Positions 35,850 through 48,684 of a stretch of DNA of 64,000 nt are shown here, in pieces. Source of the stretch: Talinum fruticosum (taxonomy: Eukaryota; Streptophyta; Magnoliopsida; Caryophyllales; Talinaceae); contig JAITYX010000054.1 of NCBI GenBank assembly GCA_021018815.1, forward strand, positions 806,001-870,000. The letters run 5' to 3'. The notes under the pieces are model-generated. The model was not told the DNA's origin, searched no databases, and was given only the letters and a program-made list of their open reading frames with translations. Position numbers and translations under genes: made by a program. Position 1 is the first letter of the stretch. Every line of letters starts with the position of its first letter.

Positions 35850-36956
35850 AGTTTTTGGCGTCGTTGCTGGGGAGTTGTTTCGTTTCAATATTGGAGCTTA
35901 CTTGAGTATTCTAGACTAGGGATTTAATAGAAAATTCTAAAAAAATTGAAAAATTAAGAAATTAAAAAAAATTGAAACATGTCTACTTACCATAATCTGC
36001 AGTATGAGCATGAATTATTCTATTTATACTTTGATCGACTTAATGCTCTTATTGCTCTTTCGATAACTATTTGGAGAAATGGGAAGTATTAAATGTTGTC
36101 TATGAGGGTGTGAATAGTGAAACCCGTGCTATTTTAGAGTACAGAGATTTTTGTGCTAAAAGTGTTGATGAAGCTTGGGATTTACTTAAATGGATTGCTT
36201 GGGATACTTGTGAATTTGAAAAGGCATGTACTGATTCCGGATTTTCATATTTGGAAGTGTTTTTGCTCCTTAGCCATTAGGCCCTAGCGATTTAGCTCCA
36301 TATTTCCTAAATTGATCCCCTTTCTTTACCATGAACCTTAGCCCCATTACAACCCTTTAAAAGTCCTCTTGATTGCATTTGCATTTTGCCTACATAGTGG
36401 TGGAGAATTGAGAGTATGACCAAGCCTATGGTAGGGTGCACTATTTGAATGAGTTTTGAGTGAACCCTTATTATATATTCTAAACACGTGAGTGTGAGTG
36501 TTCCACTTTATCCTAAAGTGAGGTTCTACCAGTCGAACTTGCTCATTATTTACTTGTTTGGGGGAAAAAATTTGTATGTGGATGTCATCAATGGACGATC
36601 AAGTGTCTTGATGTGTGCATTGTCTTTATATGCATGTTAATATCCGACGTACGAGGGTGATATGGTTGATTAGAATGTGTATAATTCCTTCCCACTTTGT
36701 ATATATGTTTGCAAAAATTTTCGAATAACCAAAAAGATTTTCTAGTTTCTCTTTCTCTTTTCTTTTTCTTTTCCAAGATTTTGTGGCTATATTTTCTACA
36801 AACCCTCGGGAGACGTTACTCGTCTAGTTGGGCTACCAAGGGATTCAAAGGGCTTGTTGCACGTGCTAAGTACAATCGCGATTCTTGAGAAAGTGAGTTA
36901 GGTTTAATTTATTTTTATTTTGCTCGAGGACAAGTAAAAGCTAGGTGTGGGGTATT
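35850..36956 (+). pseudogene. array internal region 1: gag start with 2.4-kb deletion
   Basis: Primer-site-like TGGCGTCGTTGCTGGGG at 35856-35872, the Athila/Tat type. ATG at 35980 opens MSTYHNLQYEHELFYLYFDR. After a one-base shift, the frame 36071-36270 gives KWEVLNVVYEGVNSETRAIL and KSVDEAWDLLKWIAWDT, matching the EAW(E/D)L(L/I)..(I/L)A motif of Ty3 gag. At 36248 the sequence jumps to the 3' tail found at 41121 in internal region 2. The product would be a short gag fragment only. Confidence 0.75.
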
Positions 36957-38363
36957 TGTTCAGTCCAAATATTACGTCATTTATACCTTTATTTACTTTT
37001 TTATGACTTATAAAATAATTTAATTTTAGGATTTTTACTTGTTTTTCTTACTTTTGTAGGTAATAAATCAAATTGAGACAATAGAAAAATGTTTGAGCCA
37101 AAATGGAAGCAAAACGAGGAAGATAATGGTGTGAACAGAGAGGCAGTACACCTTCTACACAGCTGTGCGAAGTCACACAAGTACCGTGCGGAACTTGCAC
37201 AGCTGTGCGAACCGATAAAATACTTTCGAAACCCGCACGGGCACCCTTGTAGAACCCGCACGGCCGTGCAACTTCCCTGTTTCGATTTTTCTCGATTTTT
37301 ACGAGGTTATAAAAGGACAATTTTGGCTCTAATTTAAGGGAGCTCGGTTTTTAGGAATTTTAGGGACCTCGTAGGGTTCTTGCTTAGCCAAAATAAAACC
37401 CCATTAAGGGGAAGATTAGTCTAGTGATTTGTACAAGATTTTAGATTCAAGACTTCTATTTCAATTTAAGCATAAGTTTTTTTTCTCTCTTCTTCTTTAT
37501 TCCTAGTTTAATACTTTGATTGTTCAATGTAATTTCAAGATTTAATTTTTATTAGTCTAGATGTTAATTATAGTTAGATTTATTACTTGTTTTCATGCTT
37601 GAGTTTAATTATCTAGTTTATGTTCTTGTTCAAGTCGGTTTGTGTTAGTTTGTTCTTTAGTTTAGTTTTTATTTTTTTTAATGCTTTTATGTCAATTAGT
37701 TACTAAATTTGATTGCTTTAGTTGTGATTTGGCTTCCTAATGGCTAATTAATCTCGTTTAGCCCTTAACCCAACTAGTTTATGCTTGTTATTTGGGATTG
37801 TTTCTCATGCCCACCACGTTTGGATTAAATGCCCGAAAAGGATTTTCATCTTGATTTTTGGGTGATTGGTCTATCAATGAAAGATGGAGTCAATTTACTA
37901 GCATGGGTAAAGAGGCTAGTCGAGATTTTGACATGAAAATAACCCGAATCCTAGCTAGGTCCATAGGTTGCTACTCTTGTAGTCTAATTAGGCTAATCAC
38001 ACAAAAGTAGGTGGTTAGAACAATTAGATTAGCTCATGACCCTCAAAAGTGTGACTTGAGTGGCCTTTGATGGTGCAACCGACCACTCCTAAATGCTTGC
38101 ATAGACTTGGTTAGGTTTAGACTTGTCTTGATTAGTTATTTTATTAATTGGAAAAATCACAACCCAAGCATTCTTTTATTGCTTTCTAGGATTATATTAG
38201 TCATCATATCTCTCAACTCTATTGATTTGCCTAGAAAGAAAGTTTAAGTTCGCTTTGATATTTAAAACACAACTCTTTATGGACACGACTCGTGCTTGCC
38301 GGCTAACTACAACTACGCCGTGCACTTCCAGTTACAATTTTAAGACTCAAATTTTTTCCAACA
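36957..38363 (+). repeat. array LTR B (shared middle LTR)
   Basis: 1407 bp, TGTTCAGTCC...TTCCAACA, homologous to LTR A and C over its full length. It serves as 3' LTR of unit 1 and 5' LTR of unit 2. Confidence 0.9.
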
Positions 38364-39720
38364 AGTTTTCAGCACCGTTGTCGGGAGTTGTTTCGTTTCA
38401 ATATTGGAACTTACTTGAGCATTCTAGGCTAGGCATTTAATAGAATATTCTAAAATAATTGAAAAATCAAAAAATTTAAAAAAATTTTGAAACATGTCTA
38501 CTTACCATTATCCGCAAGTATGAGAATGAATTATTCTATTTGTACTTTGATCAACTTCTCTTCCTACCCTTTCGATAACTGTTTGGAGAAATGAGAAGTA
38601 TTAAATGTTGTCTATGAGGGTGTGAATAGTAAAACCCGTGCTATTTTAGAGTATAGGGATTTTTGTGCTAAAAGTGTTGATGAAGCTTGGGATTTACTTA
38701 AATGGATTGCTAGGGATACTTGTTAATTTGAAAAGGCATGTACTGATTCTGGATTTTCATGTCTCGACCCTTGTGCTTATCATGCTAGATCTTACATTCA
38801 ATCCCCTTATATTCCTGATCATACCCCTCTTTAGTGTGAAAAGTATAACTCTTCTTATCATGATAATAGTTCTTGTCCTTATATTTTATCTCCTGAACAT
38901 TATGCTAATATTTATAAATTGATAAGGGCTATGGATGAGCGAAATGAGCAACTTGCATGTCTTACTAAGATTAGGGAGTCCGACCTATCGCATGAAACCG
39001 ACATTAGTCTTAGTTCTGCTAAAATTGAGGCATTTTTCTATGATGATGATGATGATGAGTCCTCCTTTTCTTTAAAGTCCAGACTAGAGAATGAGATTGA
39101 CGCTCCCTTTATTACATTACCCACAGTTGCTCCATCATTACCTAGTACACATAGGGACAATACTGAGTTTGCCTTTGTTGTTGATGCTAGTTTAGATGCT
39201 GAGGATGATTTATATTGTGAATCGGAAGATGCTTTAGTTGAGGTGTTTGATCAGGAGACTCCTTTAGGGGAGTCATGTGAGGGGTTGTGGTCGAGGCATC
39301 GCCTACTAGTCTTGATGTTGATGATCATGTGTCCCCCGACCCACTTGCTTTAATCCCTACTTCCTCTATTTGTTCACCACCCTCCCCTTCCCCCAATATC
39401 ATTTTTCTAAGCCCACCACCTATGTGATTTATGATTCTGATTTAGATGTGGGTAATGTAAATTACTCATCTAGCATGCTTGAGGGGGATGTGGTGGACAA
39501 TATTGTGTCCCTACGTACCTTTGGAGGTTACATCCCCTCTATTGACCCTTTTCATACTTACCTAGAGGACATGCCTAGAAAAATTATGTGGATTAACTTC
39601 TTTGATCAATCTTTTGATTTTTCTAAGGCTTTTGATAAATTTAAGAGATCACTCAATATTACTAATTTATTTATTGTTGTGTTCTCTTACTTACATTCAT
39701 CCGAGTTTTGTGCTTAGGTA
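38364..39720 (+). pseudogene. array internal region 2: gag-like ORF
   Basis: Decayed primer site (CAGCACCGTTGTCGGGA), then an ATG at about 38494 followed by a frameshift. The gag motif DEAWDLLKW appears in a decayed frame near 38680-38705. Downstream the frame 38919-39353 encodes ERNEQLACLTKIRESDLSHE, an acidic DDDDDESSFSLKSRLENE stretch, and GESCEGL. A second frame (39370-39717) gives YIPSIDPFHTYLEDMPRK. These resemble Ty3 gag linker regions. No zinc knuckle, protease or RT follows. Confidence 0.6.
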
Positions 39721-39907
39721 TTTGATAAGCTCCTTAAAGCTCTAACAGCATCTGAGTTGGAGTGTAATCTTGAGATGAGGAGGAGTGGCTGATGCTCCTC
39801 AAGCCTTCTTAGTACTTAGGAGGCCTTAGTTTAGGTGCACCCAGACATCTAACCCGGTATACTCGTTCCCTCTATTTCTCTTTTTCTTATATTTTCTTTC
39901 TTTCTTT

Positions 39908-39998
<91 letters not shown>

Positions 39999-41831
39999 CT
40001 TTGTTTTTAGTTATGGATATTTAGGATTGTGCTTACGTGGGGTGATCATTTTGAGGATAAACTTCAGATTTTGTTGAGCCATGATGGCTATGATCACTCA
40101 CATGTTTATATTCTTGTTTTATTTTACTTTTGTTTTTGGTAGTTGCTCATTGGCTCCCAATGAGGACACTTGTGAGATATAGGTACGGGGATGAGAAGTC
40201 ATGCTTCAATATTTTGAAAAAAGAAATAAAAAGAGAAATTTTTTCGAAATAGCAAAAAAAATTTTGATTTTTAAAATTGTTTTTGGGGAGTTTGTGACAT
40301 TTTGATTAGCTTTGAGCCCTTGTTACTTGGCTATTAGTTTGTATTGATGTATGATGTACATAATAGACTTTGATCCAAAATGTGTCATTCTATGTCCGAT
40401 TTGAATCCCGACATTCAACTATTGAGCTAGTTTGACTTTGGTAGAGGAACCTGTGAGATTTTGAACCTTATAGACTAATCTATTAATTTTAGTCTCATAT
40501 TTCATTTCATGTGTGACTCTTCCTTAGTGTATTTCCTCTAGAACTTGTTCCGCCTCTCTTGGAGACCACATCCGGCATATGCATTATATAATATGATAGA
40601 GGCATTCATTGATTTTTAAACTACATGAGCCAAAAAGCCACCCTACTATATTTAACCTTTTTGCTAGCTCTTTGAGCTTTAACCTTTTTTTTTTTTGGTT
40701 TTACCTATTTCTGCTTTACCATTGGCCTAAACACATTTTCCAATCCTATGCCAATGTTTGGGAAGAACACTTCTTGAGTTGGGCGGTTTTGAGTCGTATG
40801 GAGATGGTGTTGTATTTGGTTTTGTAGTATGAAAATTGGGATCTGTGTTAAAAGAAAAAAATTGATGAATCCCTTATTATACCCTTTAGAATTGAGTTGT
40901 GTTCATGATTCCCAGTCCAATACTATTTATTCAAGAAAAAAAGTTAAAAAAAAATTTTTCATTGAAAAAAAATGAAAAAAGAAGAGAAAAAGAGGAAAAA
41001 ATGGAAAACAAAAGGAATAAGTGATTGGCATGAGGAATATTTACAAAAATTATGCTCATTCCTTAGGTTCTCTTGGGTTTATTTGTATTTGAAAAGGTGA
41101 ATTGGGAGAAAAGTTTTAAGTCATATTTAGAAGTGTTTTTGCTCCTTAGTCATTAGGCCTTGGCTATTTAGGTCCACATTTCCTAATTTGATTCGCTTTC
41201 TTAACCATGAACCTTAGCCCCATTACAACCCCTTAAAAGTCCTCTTGATTGCATTTGCATTTTGTCTACATAGTAGTGGAGAATTGAGAGTATGACCAAG
41301 CCTATGGTAGGGTGCACTATTGGAATGAGTTTTAAGTGAACCCTTATTATATATTCTAAACACATGAGTGTGAGTGTTCCACTTTATCGTAAACCGAGGT
41401 TCTACTAGTCTAACTCTGCTCATTATTTACTGTTTGGGGGAAAAATTGGTATGTGGATGTCATCAATGGAGGATCAAGTGTCTTGATGTGTGCATTGTCC
41501 TTATATGCATGTTAATATCCGACGTACAAGGGTGATATGGTTGATTAGAATGTGTACAATTCCTTCCCATTTTATATATATATTTGTAAAAATTTTCGAA
41601 AAACCAAAAAGATTTTCTAGTTTCTCTTTCTCTTTTCTTTTTCTTTTCCAAGATTTTGTGGGTATATCTTTTACAAACCCTAACAAGATCTCACTTATCC
41701 ACTTGGGCTACCAAGGGGTTTAAAGGGCTTGTTGCTTGTGCTAACTACAATTGCGATTCTGTGAAAGTGAGTTAGGTTTTATTTATTTTTGTTTTGCTCG
41801 AGGACGAATAAAAGCTAGGGGTGGGGGTATT
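39721..41831 (+). other. array internal region 2: 3' non-coding part
   Basis: Contains the (TA)n tract at 39911-39995, a CCCAATGAGGACA-like motif near 40161 that often precedes the 3' end in Tat-type elements, A/T runs, and the tail that ends in the polypurine tract at about 41820. The open frame at 40609-40827 shows no recognisable domain. Confidence 0.55.
39911..39995. repeat. (TA)n microsatellite
   Basis: About 42 TA units, directly visible. Confidence 0.98.
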
Positions 41832-43182
41832 TGTTCGGTCCAAATATTACATCATTTATACCCTTATTTACTTTGTTTTTGACTTATAAAATAATTTAAT
41901 TTTAGGATTTTTACTTGTTTTTCTTACTTTTGTAGGTAATAAATCAAACCGAGACAAAAGCAAAAAGTTTGAGTAAAAAGGAAGCAAAACGAGGAAGATA
42001 ATGGTGTGCACGAGCAGGCGGTGCAGCTTCGCGCAAGCTGTGCAAAGGTTGCTCGGGTACCAGTGCGAGAACTTGTACAGTTGTGCGAATTGACCGTAAA
42101 CTTTCGAAACCTACACGGTACCGTGCGGAACCTGCACGACCGTGCAACTTCCCTATTTCTATTTTTCTCGGATTTTACAGGTTATAAAAGGACAATTTTA
42201 GCTCTAATTTAAGGGAGCTCGGTTTTTAGGGATTTTAGGGACCTCTTAGGGTTCTTGCTTAACCAAAATAAAACCCCACTAGTGGGAATTAAGTTTTCTT
42301 TTTCTCTCTTCTTCTTTATTCCTTGTTTAATACGTTGATTGTTCAATGTAGTTTCAAGATTCAATTTTTATTAGTCTAGATGTTAATTATAGTTAGATTT
42401 ATGACTTGTTTTCATACTTGAGCTTAATTATCTAGTTTATGTTCTTGTTCATGTCGGTTTGTGTTAGTTTGTTCTTTAGTTTAGTTTTTATTTTTGTTTC
42501 ATACTTTTATGTCAATTAGTTGCTAAAGTTGATTGCTTTAGTTGTGATTAGCCTTCCTAATGGTAATTAATCTCGTTTAGGCCTTAACCCAACTAGTTTA
42601 TGCTTGTTATTTGGGATTGTTTCTCATGTCCACTACGTGTTGGATGAAATGTCCGAAAGGGATTTTCATCTTGATTTTTGGGTGATTGGTCTATCACTGA
42701 AAGATGAAGTCAATTTACTAGCGTAGGTAAAGAGGATAGTCGAGATTTTGGCATGAAAATAGCCCGAATCCTAGCTGGGTCTATAGGTTGCTACTCTTAC
42801 AGTCTAATTGGGCTAATCACACGAAAGTAGGTGGTAGAACAATTAGATTAGCTCATGACCCTCGAAAGTGTGGCTTGAGTAGCCTTTGATGGTGCAACCG
42901 ACTACTCCTAAATGCTTGCATAGACTTGGTTAGGTTTAGGATTGTCTGGATTAGTTAATTTATTAAGTGGTAAAATCACAACCCAAGCATTCTTTTATTA
43001 CTTTCTAGGATTATATTAGTCATCATATCTCTCAACTCCGTTGATTCATCTAGACAGAAAGTTTAAGTTAGCTTTGGTATTTGAAACACAACTCTCTGTA
43101 GACATGACCCGTGCTTGCTGGCTAGCTATAACTACGCCGTGCACTCGCGGTTACAATTTTAGAACTTAATTCTTTCCTAACA
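41832..43182 (+). repeat. array LTR C
   Basis: 1351 bp, TGTTCGGTCC...TTCCTAACA, with GGTTATAAAAGG near 42180-42190. It lacks about 55 bp present in A and B near 42290. No primer site follows: it ends directly against pararetroviral sequence. Confidence 0.9.
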
Positions 43183-44340
43183 TGGACCATGAAGAAAAAA
43201 GCACAGAATGGCAAAGAAAAATTAATAACATAGAATTATGGGACATGAGCTATTGGAAAATTACATAGCTGAATTTAGTTAGTACTACCACATAATTGGT
43301 CACAATGATACCAATCTAGATATGTTCAGCAATAAACTACCATATCCTATTAATTCTATAATTAATGAGAAATATGTTGCATAAATTAAAAAGGAAGAAG
43401 TCATGGGTACCCCAGGAATAAGAATATCTTTCTTAAGAAAATGAGTTATCGACCATTGAGTCTAGGTATCTAAAAGCAAAACAATTTTTTGTATGTTGGG
43501 ATGCTCCACATCGGTGGGGAAAAGAGCCTGTAGGAAGAAAAAAATGAAACTTTTAGAAGAAAAAAATCTTCAATAAGAAAACGAGCTATAATACAAAAGA
43601 AATATCATAATAAAATTGGTGAAGATCCCAAACCAAAAAGAATTTTTTAGAAAAGTCTGCATGCTTATTGTCCAACATGAAAAAAGCAGTTATGAATGTT
43701 GGGCATGTGGAGAAATAGAGCATTATGCTATCAAGCAAAAATAGAAAAAGGACAAGCTCATTGAGATGTTAGGAAGCATAGACTACATTAAGCTTAGCAA
43801 AGATGAAACATTAGATGTCACATTAAAAAAACAACAAAGTAATAGTTAAAATTGTTATAGAAGGTGAATATATAGACAATGAATACGAAGAAAATAGTTT
43901 CATCATGAAAAGTACTAAAATCACCTTAGGAGATTTACGTGGTGAAGTCTTCTTCATTTTGATTTTTATTTTCATTATCTATGATGAAGTAAAGAAATCA
44001 CCTTAGGTGAGTAGCATGAGTTTCGAAACTGCTAGACGAACTGTGGATGGAAGTGCTTGTTTAGGTCAAAAAGTAATTGGTTATAAGACAAGAGTCATTA
44101 GTAAGCCAATTTATGAAGATAAATTAAAACATATGGTCATAGAGATCTCATATGAAATCACTAAAATCAACCCTAATAGCATCTACATCCTAGTAAACAT
44201 ATGCTTAGATGAGTATAATAAGTATGAATTATGTTCATATATTGGCTGCTTTATATGCTTTAAAAAATATCATTGTTTCCAAATTTCATGTAAAAACAAG
44301 CAAATAATTTTATGCAAGTAAGAATAGCAAATAAAAGTAA
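43183..44340 (+). pseudogene. endogenous pararetrovirus: capsid-like region with zinc knuckle
   Basis: Starts at the edge of LTR C without a visible N-terminus. Plus-strand frames at about 43310-43470 resemble the core of a caulimovirid coat protein. At about 43691-43730 the sequence encodes a CWACGEIEHYA-type knuckle, the CCHC RNA-binding motif, with the last cysteine replaced. The order (capsid, then protease, RT, RNase H) is that of Caulimoviridae. Many stops and shifts are present. The open frame 44007-44321 has no recognised domain. Confidence 0.65.
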
Positions 44341-44850
44341 AATGAGTCACAATGAATTATGGAAAAGTACCTATAGAAAAAGGTGGTGTTCAATGTCCGA
44401 TACCAATATTATTGGAAACTCGTCCAACCATCCCACGATATGATAATTGGAAATACTTTCCAAAAGTCATACTCTCCATGCACACGAACCACAAATCAGA
44501 CTACATTCACCATAAATGGTCATCCAGTTCCTATGGACAAGCTCAATAAAGCTTATACTCATCAAACAATTGAGTTTACGTGTAGCAAGTGTGGTGAGAA
44601 GGTAATACTAACTCAACAAGAAATTGCTTTAGAATTTTCTCTACTGGAGCTTAACGTTAAAGAAGACATTATTGAGCAACAAGAAAAGTTGTGTAAAGAA
44701 CTCTATTTTGATAATCCGCTTAAGTTCTTGGATAAGGATAAGATATTTTCGATAATTACCCCGAGAAATTCTATTACTATTATACAAGTAAAAAATGGTG
44801 TATACATATCAAGCCATTCAAGAATTTGATAAGAAAAATTAAAGAGCTCC
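44341..44850 (+). pseudogene. endogenous pararetrovirus: protease-like region
   Basis: The frame 44383-44829 contains DMIIGNTF at about 44438, matching the D-(F/M)IIGN-F motif downstream of the active site in caulimovirid aspartic proteases. The active-site DTGA triad is not visible, so the start of the domain has decayed. The rest of the frame leads toward RT. Confidence 0.6.
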
Positions 44851-44879
44851 TAAAAAAAGTTAATTAGAAATAGTAAGAG

Positions 44880-46020
44880 TCCTCACACAAATTCAACATT
44901 CATAGTAATGAATCATTCTAAAGAAAAGAGAGGTAAGGATAGAATAGTGATCAATTATTTAAAAAAATCAATGATAATACTTGTCTTCGATGGATATTAT
45001 ATTCCTAATAAAATTATCTTTTTAATATAATTAAGGGAGCTTCTTAGTTCTTAAAAATGGATTGCAAAAGCAGATATAAGCAAATAAAGTAGATTAAGAT
45101 AGTTTCTCTTTAACCGTTTTTAGTGCATCCCAAGGGCACGATAAGTGGCTTGAAATCTTATTTGGTCTAAAGAATTCACATCAAATATTTAAAAGAAGTA
45201 TGCATAACATCTTCAAGGATCTAAATCATTGTTGCTTAGTTTATATTGATGATACTTGTAAGACAACAGAGAAACACAAAAACGACATCCTAGCTATTAT
45301 CCAAATATGCATTGATCATGACATTATTCGTGGTAAGAATAAATGTATCTATGCTTGAACAAAAAATTGAATTCTTAGATTTAGAAATCAATACTTGGAC
45401 AAGTAGTTCTGCAGAAGCATATCCTAAAAAATAGAAAAATTTCCTAAACAATTTAACATAGGAAAAAAAAAACTAGGAAGGTTTCGGGGCTGTGACACAT
45501 ATGCTTCGGATTTCATTAAAGAACTTGCTAAGACAATAAAACCTTCACAAAAAAAGCTTAAAAAGGAGGTAAGTTGGATTTGGACTACTAATAATTCAAG
45601 AATTGCGAAGAACTTCAAAGAGTTATGCTAAAATCTTTAGGTTCTTAATTTGCCTAGTGATGAAGATAATATGATTTTTGAGACAGATGCCAGCAATAAG
45701 CATTAGAGTGCAATACTCAAAATCAAAGGACAAAAACTCTACAAATATTAGAGTGGATGTTTTAACAAAGCTGAATGTGATCATATTGTTATAGAAGACG
45801 AAATTCTTGCAGTGACAAGGGGAAATGAAAAATTCCTAATCTTTTTAGCCCCTAAACCTTTTCTCATTTGAACATATTACAAAAGAATACTTGGTTTTCT
45901 ACAAAAGAATTTATCAAATATGCAAGCTCAAGGGAGGCTCCTTCATTGGCAACTATAGCTTAAGAAATTTTCCTTTTCTATTAAACATATATAGGGATTA
46001 AAGAACTCTTTCGATGACAC
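44880..46020 (+). pseudogene. endogenous pararetrovirus: reverse transcriptase and RNase H
   Basis: RT motifs in order: DGYYIPNK (about 44990), a decayed K(M/F)DCKSRY at about 45057, the SQGHDKWLEILFGLKN region at about 45125, and VYIDD at 45239-45253 (YIDD active site). RNase H follows with ETDASN (about 45681), a decayed ..GCFNKAE, EDEILAVTRG (about 45799) and the QAQGRLLHWQ motif near 45925. This is a caulimovirid pol layout and is distinct from Copia and Ty3. At least a dozen stops or shifts interrupt it, so this is an ancient, inactive copy. Confidence 0.8.
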
Positions 46021-46289
46021 TCTTATGCTATAGTTAGTCTATGTCCAATATAGCCCAACTCCCGCCCTATCGAAATAACATAAATGAAGAAGTACTATTA
46101 CTAGTAGCATGAGTGTCACCTTCTACTATGTTTGTATTAGATACCTTAGTAGAATTTTAATCATAAAGGTTCCGGTTACGCATGGCTTATTCTCATTACT
46201 TCGACGCAAAAGGTTGAACCTCCTGGAAATGCAAATTCACTAGTTGAGCAGTCCTTTAAACATTCAACAAAAAATAAGAGGATATGTTT

Positions 46290-46970
46290 GTGAAAAATGG
46301 TTCGAGAAAATGGTATATTAGCTGGAAATATGGAATGTATACTTGTTTCGGATGAGGAATTCTAGCACTGACAACCCTTTCTTTTTCTTAAAATTATCAA
46401 AGTTTTAAAAGTGCATGTTCAAAAAGGTTCATTGGATATTCACTACAACCGAAGGACCAATAGTTGCACCTCTATAGGCTAGTATTGATATACATATCCA
46501 GTGTGTTGTCATAGAGTTTGAAGATGGAAAAGTTAAGCCAGCTCAATGTTTAAATCAAGTGGTCAACTTAAATGATCCAACGAATTTAAAGTACAATCGG
46601 ATTTTTGAAAGACATAGGGAAGTTATTAGTCCTACCTTAGCTTGAGCCATTGGATTTTTCAATATGCATCACCAAATATGGTCAATGATTGAAAGAGGTC
46701 ATAAACTAATGCACTTTGAAAATACTACATTCGGATGTCCAAGTGAACGGAAAAAATACTTAGATAATGGTGTCATTTCGAAGATGTTGATTATTTATCT
46801 ATTCGAACTTTAACCTCAAAAATTCTTATCTCAAGAAGGAAAATTGTATCTACATGTTTTATTTTCACAATGGAGTGTTGAATATCTTGATTCTAAAATC
46901 AATTGTAATGAGTTGGAAAGAGCTCTTGGAGATGAAGGCCTGTAGGATCTCAATGATGACAATTGAGTGT
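46290..46970 (+). pseudogene. endogenous pararetrovirus: region downstream of pol
   Basis: Follows RNase H and has a discontinuous coding appearance (for example IEFEDGKVKPAQCLNQVVNL near 46516). Its position fits a transactivator-like 3' ORF of caulimovirids, but similarity is too weak to assign it. It ends before an AT-rich stretch that I read as the viral intergenic region. Confidence 0.4.
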
Positions 46971-47099
46971 TATGAGAAAAGAGTTGCATCACCATTCAAG
47001 TAGATATTTATTATTATGTCGAGTATATCATGTTTTCATTGGAGTATTATTGCATTTACTAGCCATGTGAAGCATTTTGTAACAGTGTCCGTATTGAAG

Positions 47100-48684
47100 T
47101 GATAAGTGTCATTTTTGCATTAGATTTCAAAGGAGGTTGCTTGTCATTTTTGGGGATTTATATTCATATTTACGTACTTTATGCCCCATTTATGCTTTAC
47201 ACTTGGGTTTTGCGTTTTTGGTATGTTTCTACAGCTTCCTAGAGATTTAGACCTGAGTTTTAGTCATATTTTCGGTCCAAAGCTATTTTGAGTCTATGTT
47301 TTTAACTTCCTTATTGAAAGAGCTTTCCAATGACATATTATAAGCTCAATTTCGTTGAGGAACGGAAAAGATATGAGCTGGAAAGTAAGAAGGGTGAGGT
47401 AACGGACATTGCTTTACTCTCTGAATCATGTTTTTTTCCATACTTATGAAGCAAGCATAATGATGAAAGAAGTAGAAACTAGACTCAATAAGCTTTCCGA
47501 AAAATCAAGAATCGCATCATTTGGACATCGGACGAGGAAGTTATGATCGCATCAATTTGACGCATGCCTTCCGAAGCAACCAACATGGTCAGCCCGTGTC
47601 GATGGACACGGCCCGTTTTCAGCGTTGCCGTCCAGTTTTGATGTGCCAGCAGCAACACGGGCAGCCCGTGTCGGAGGACACGGCCTGTGTTGGAGGTAAA
47701 TTATGCTTGAGATGATTCGGTTTTGACGGTTTCAGCTCTTGATTATTTCTTAATGGCTTATTTAAGTTGATTTTCAGGAATCCATTCTGGCATCTATCCA
47801 TAGTTCATCCACCACTCACCCATCACCATTTTTCCTTCCTCCATTCATCCATATCAAACCAAACTTTGAAGATCGAAGAAGAAGACTGAAGTAGTTGCGA
47901 GATTTCCATCCGAAGTCGAGAGATTTAAGTGGAGTTCTTCAAGTCTATCATCCTACTTCTTCATTTTTGCTGTTTGAGCTTTGATTATCATGTATTGGAT
48001 TTTATTTAAGCTTTCAATAATCATGTGTGAGTAGTTTAGTTTTTCTAGGGATTTGTAATCCGAAACAGTGAAGTTTGATTAGGCTTTCATAATTTGTGCT
48101 TGAATTCGATTTTTGATCAATAGAAGGTTGTGTTTATCATGTTCATGAGTGTTTTGAAAGCCTAGAATACTTGTGTTTAGAGATTAATCTATCATGTACT
48201 GAAAAGTGAAATAGAATAATCCGACAACCAACCTTTCTACCTAATTTATGAAATTTGAGAAAGGAATAGTAAATTAGGGGATCACTTTGATAATTTGAAA
48301 TCTTTAACTTTGATTAACTTAAAAGGCATACGAAAGTTCTTTGATAGGTTAATTAGAACAATATTATTAAGCATCAAAAGAGCGGTAGAATTTTGTGATT
48401 ATCGATCCTTGATTTACTTGAAAGAATGATTGCATAGATTATGTTTTAATAATTAAACGCATTGTTAGGAAATCAAATCCCTAGATGTTTTTACCCATTG
48501 ATTTAAGTCTAGATTAATTTCCTTGATTTTAATATTTAGAACTAGTTTAGAGAAGCAAATTCCAAAAATCCGATTAGCTTAGCAATTGAGTAGAGGACTA
48601 GTTTAGTGTGTTGCTAGATCGAGTCCTTGTGGGATCGACCTTGACTAGCTACAACTTATATACTTGTTCGCTTGTAGCCTGTCA
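47100..48684 (+). repeat. Athila/Tat-like solo LTR nested in pararetrovirus intergenic region
   Basis: 1585 bp, TGATAAGTGTCATTTTTGC...GTAGCCTGTCA, flanked by TGAAG (47095-47099) and TGAAA (48685-48689), a target duplication with one change. It contains two CAGCCCGTGTCGxxGGACACGGCC dyads near 47588-47620 and 47661-47692. No primer site or coding sequence is attached. It separates the viral 3' region from the viral promoter-like sequence. Confidence 0.85.

Larger units (their letters stand above)
34126..43182 (+). mobile_element. tandem Athila/Tat-like Ty3 array: tail-LTR-internal-LTR-internal-LTR
   Basis: Three LTRs of one family (34437-35849, 36957-38363, 41832-43182) alternate with two internal regions (35850-36956 and 38364-41831), all in plus orientation. 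A further 3' internal tail (34126-34436) lies at the left, cut by E2. Each LTR is preceded by a CTCGAGGAC(G/A)A(G/A) motif and a GGTGTGGGG polypurine tract. The two LTRs with an internal region after them are followed by a TTTTGGCGTCGTTGCTGGGG-type primer site. No protease, RT or integrase is visible, only a gag-like ORF, so the family is non-autonomous here. Confidence 0.85.

Noticed and set aside
41490..41723. Frames in the T/C-rich tail before the Ty3 polypurine tract (also 36588-36776)
   Set aside because: Repeated in all array units but not conserved in frame; low-complexity T/C tract.
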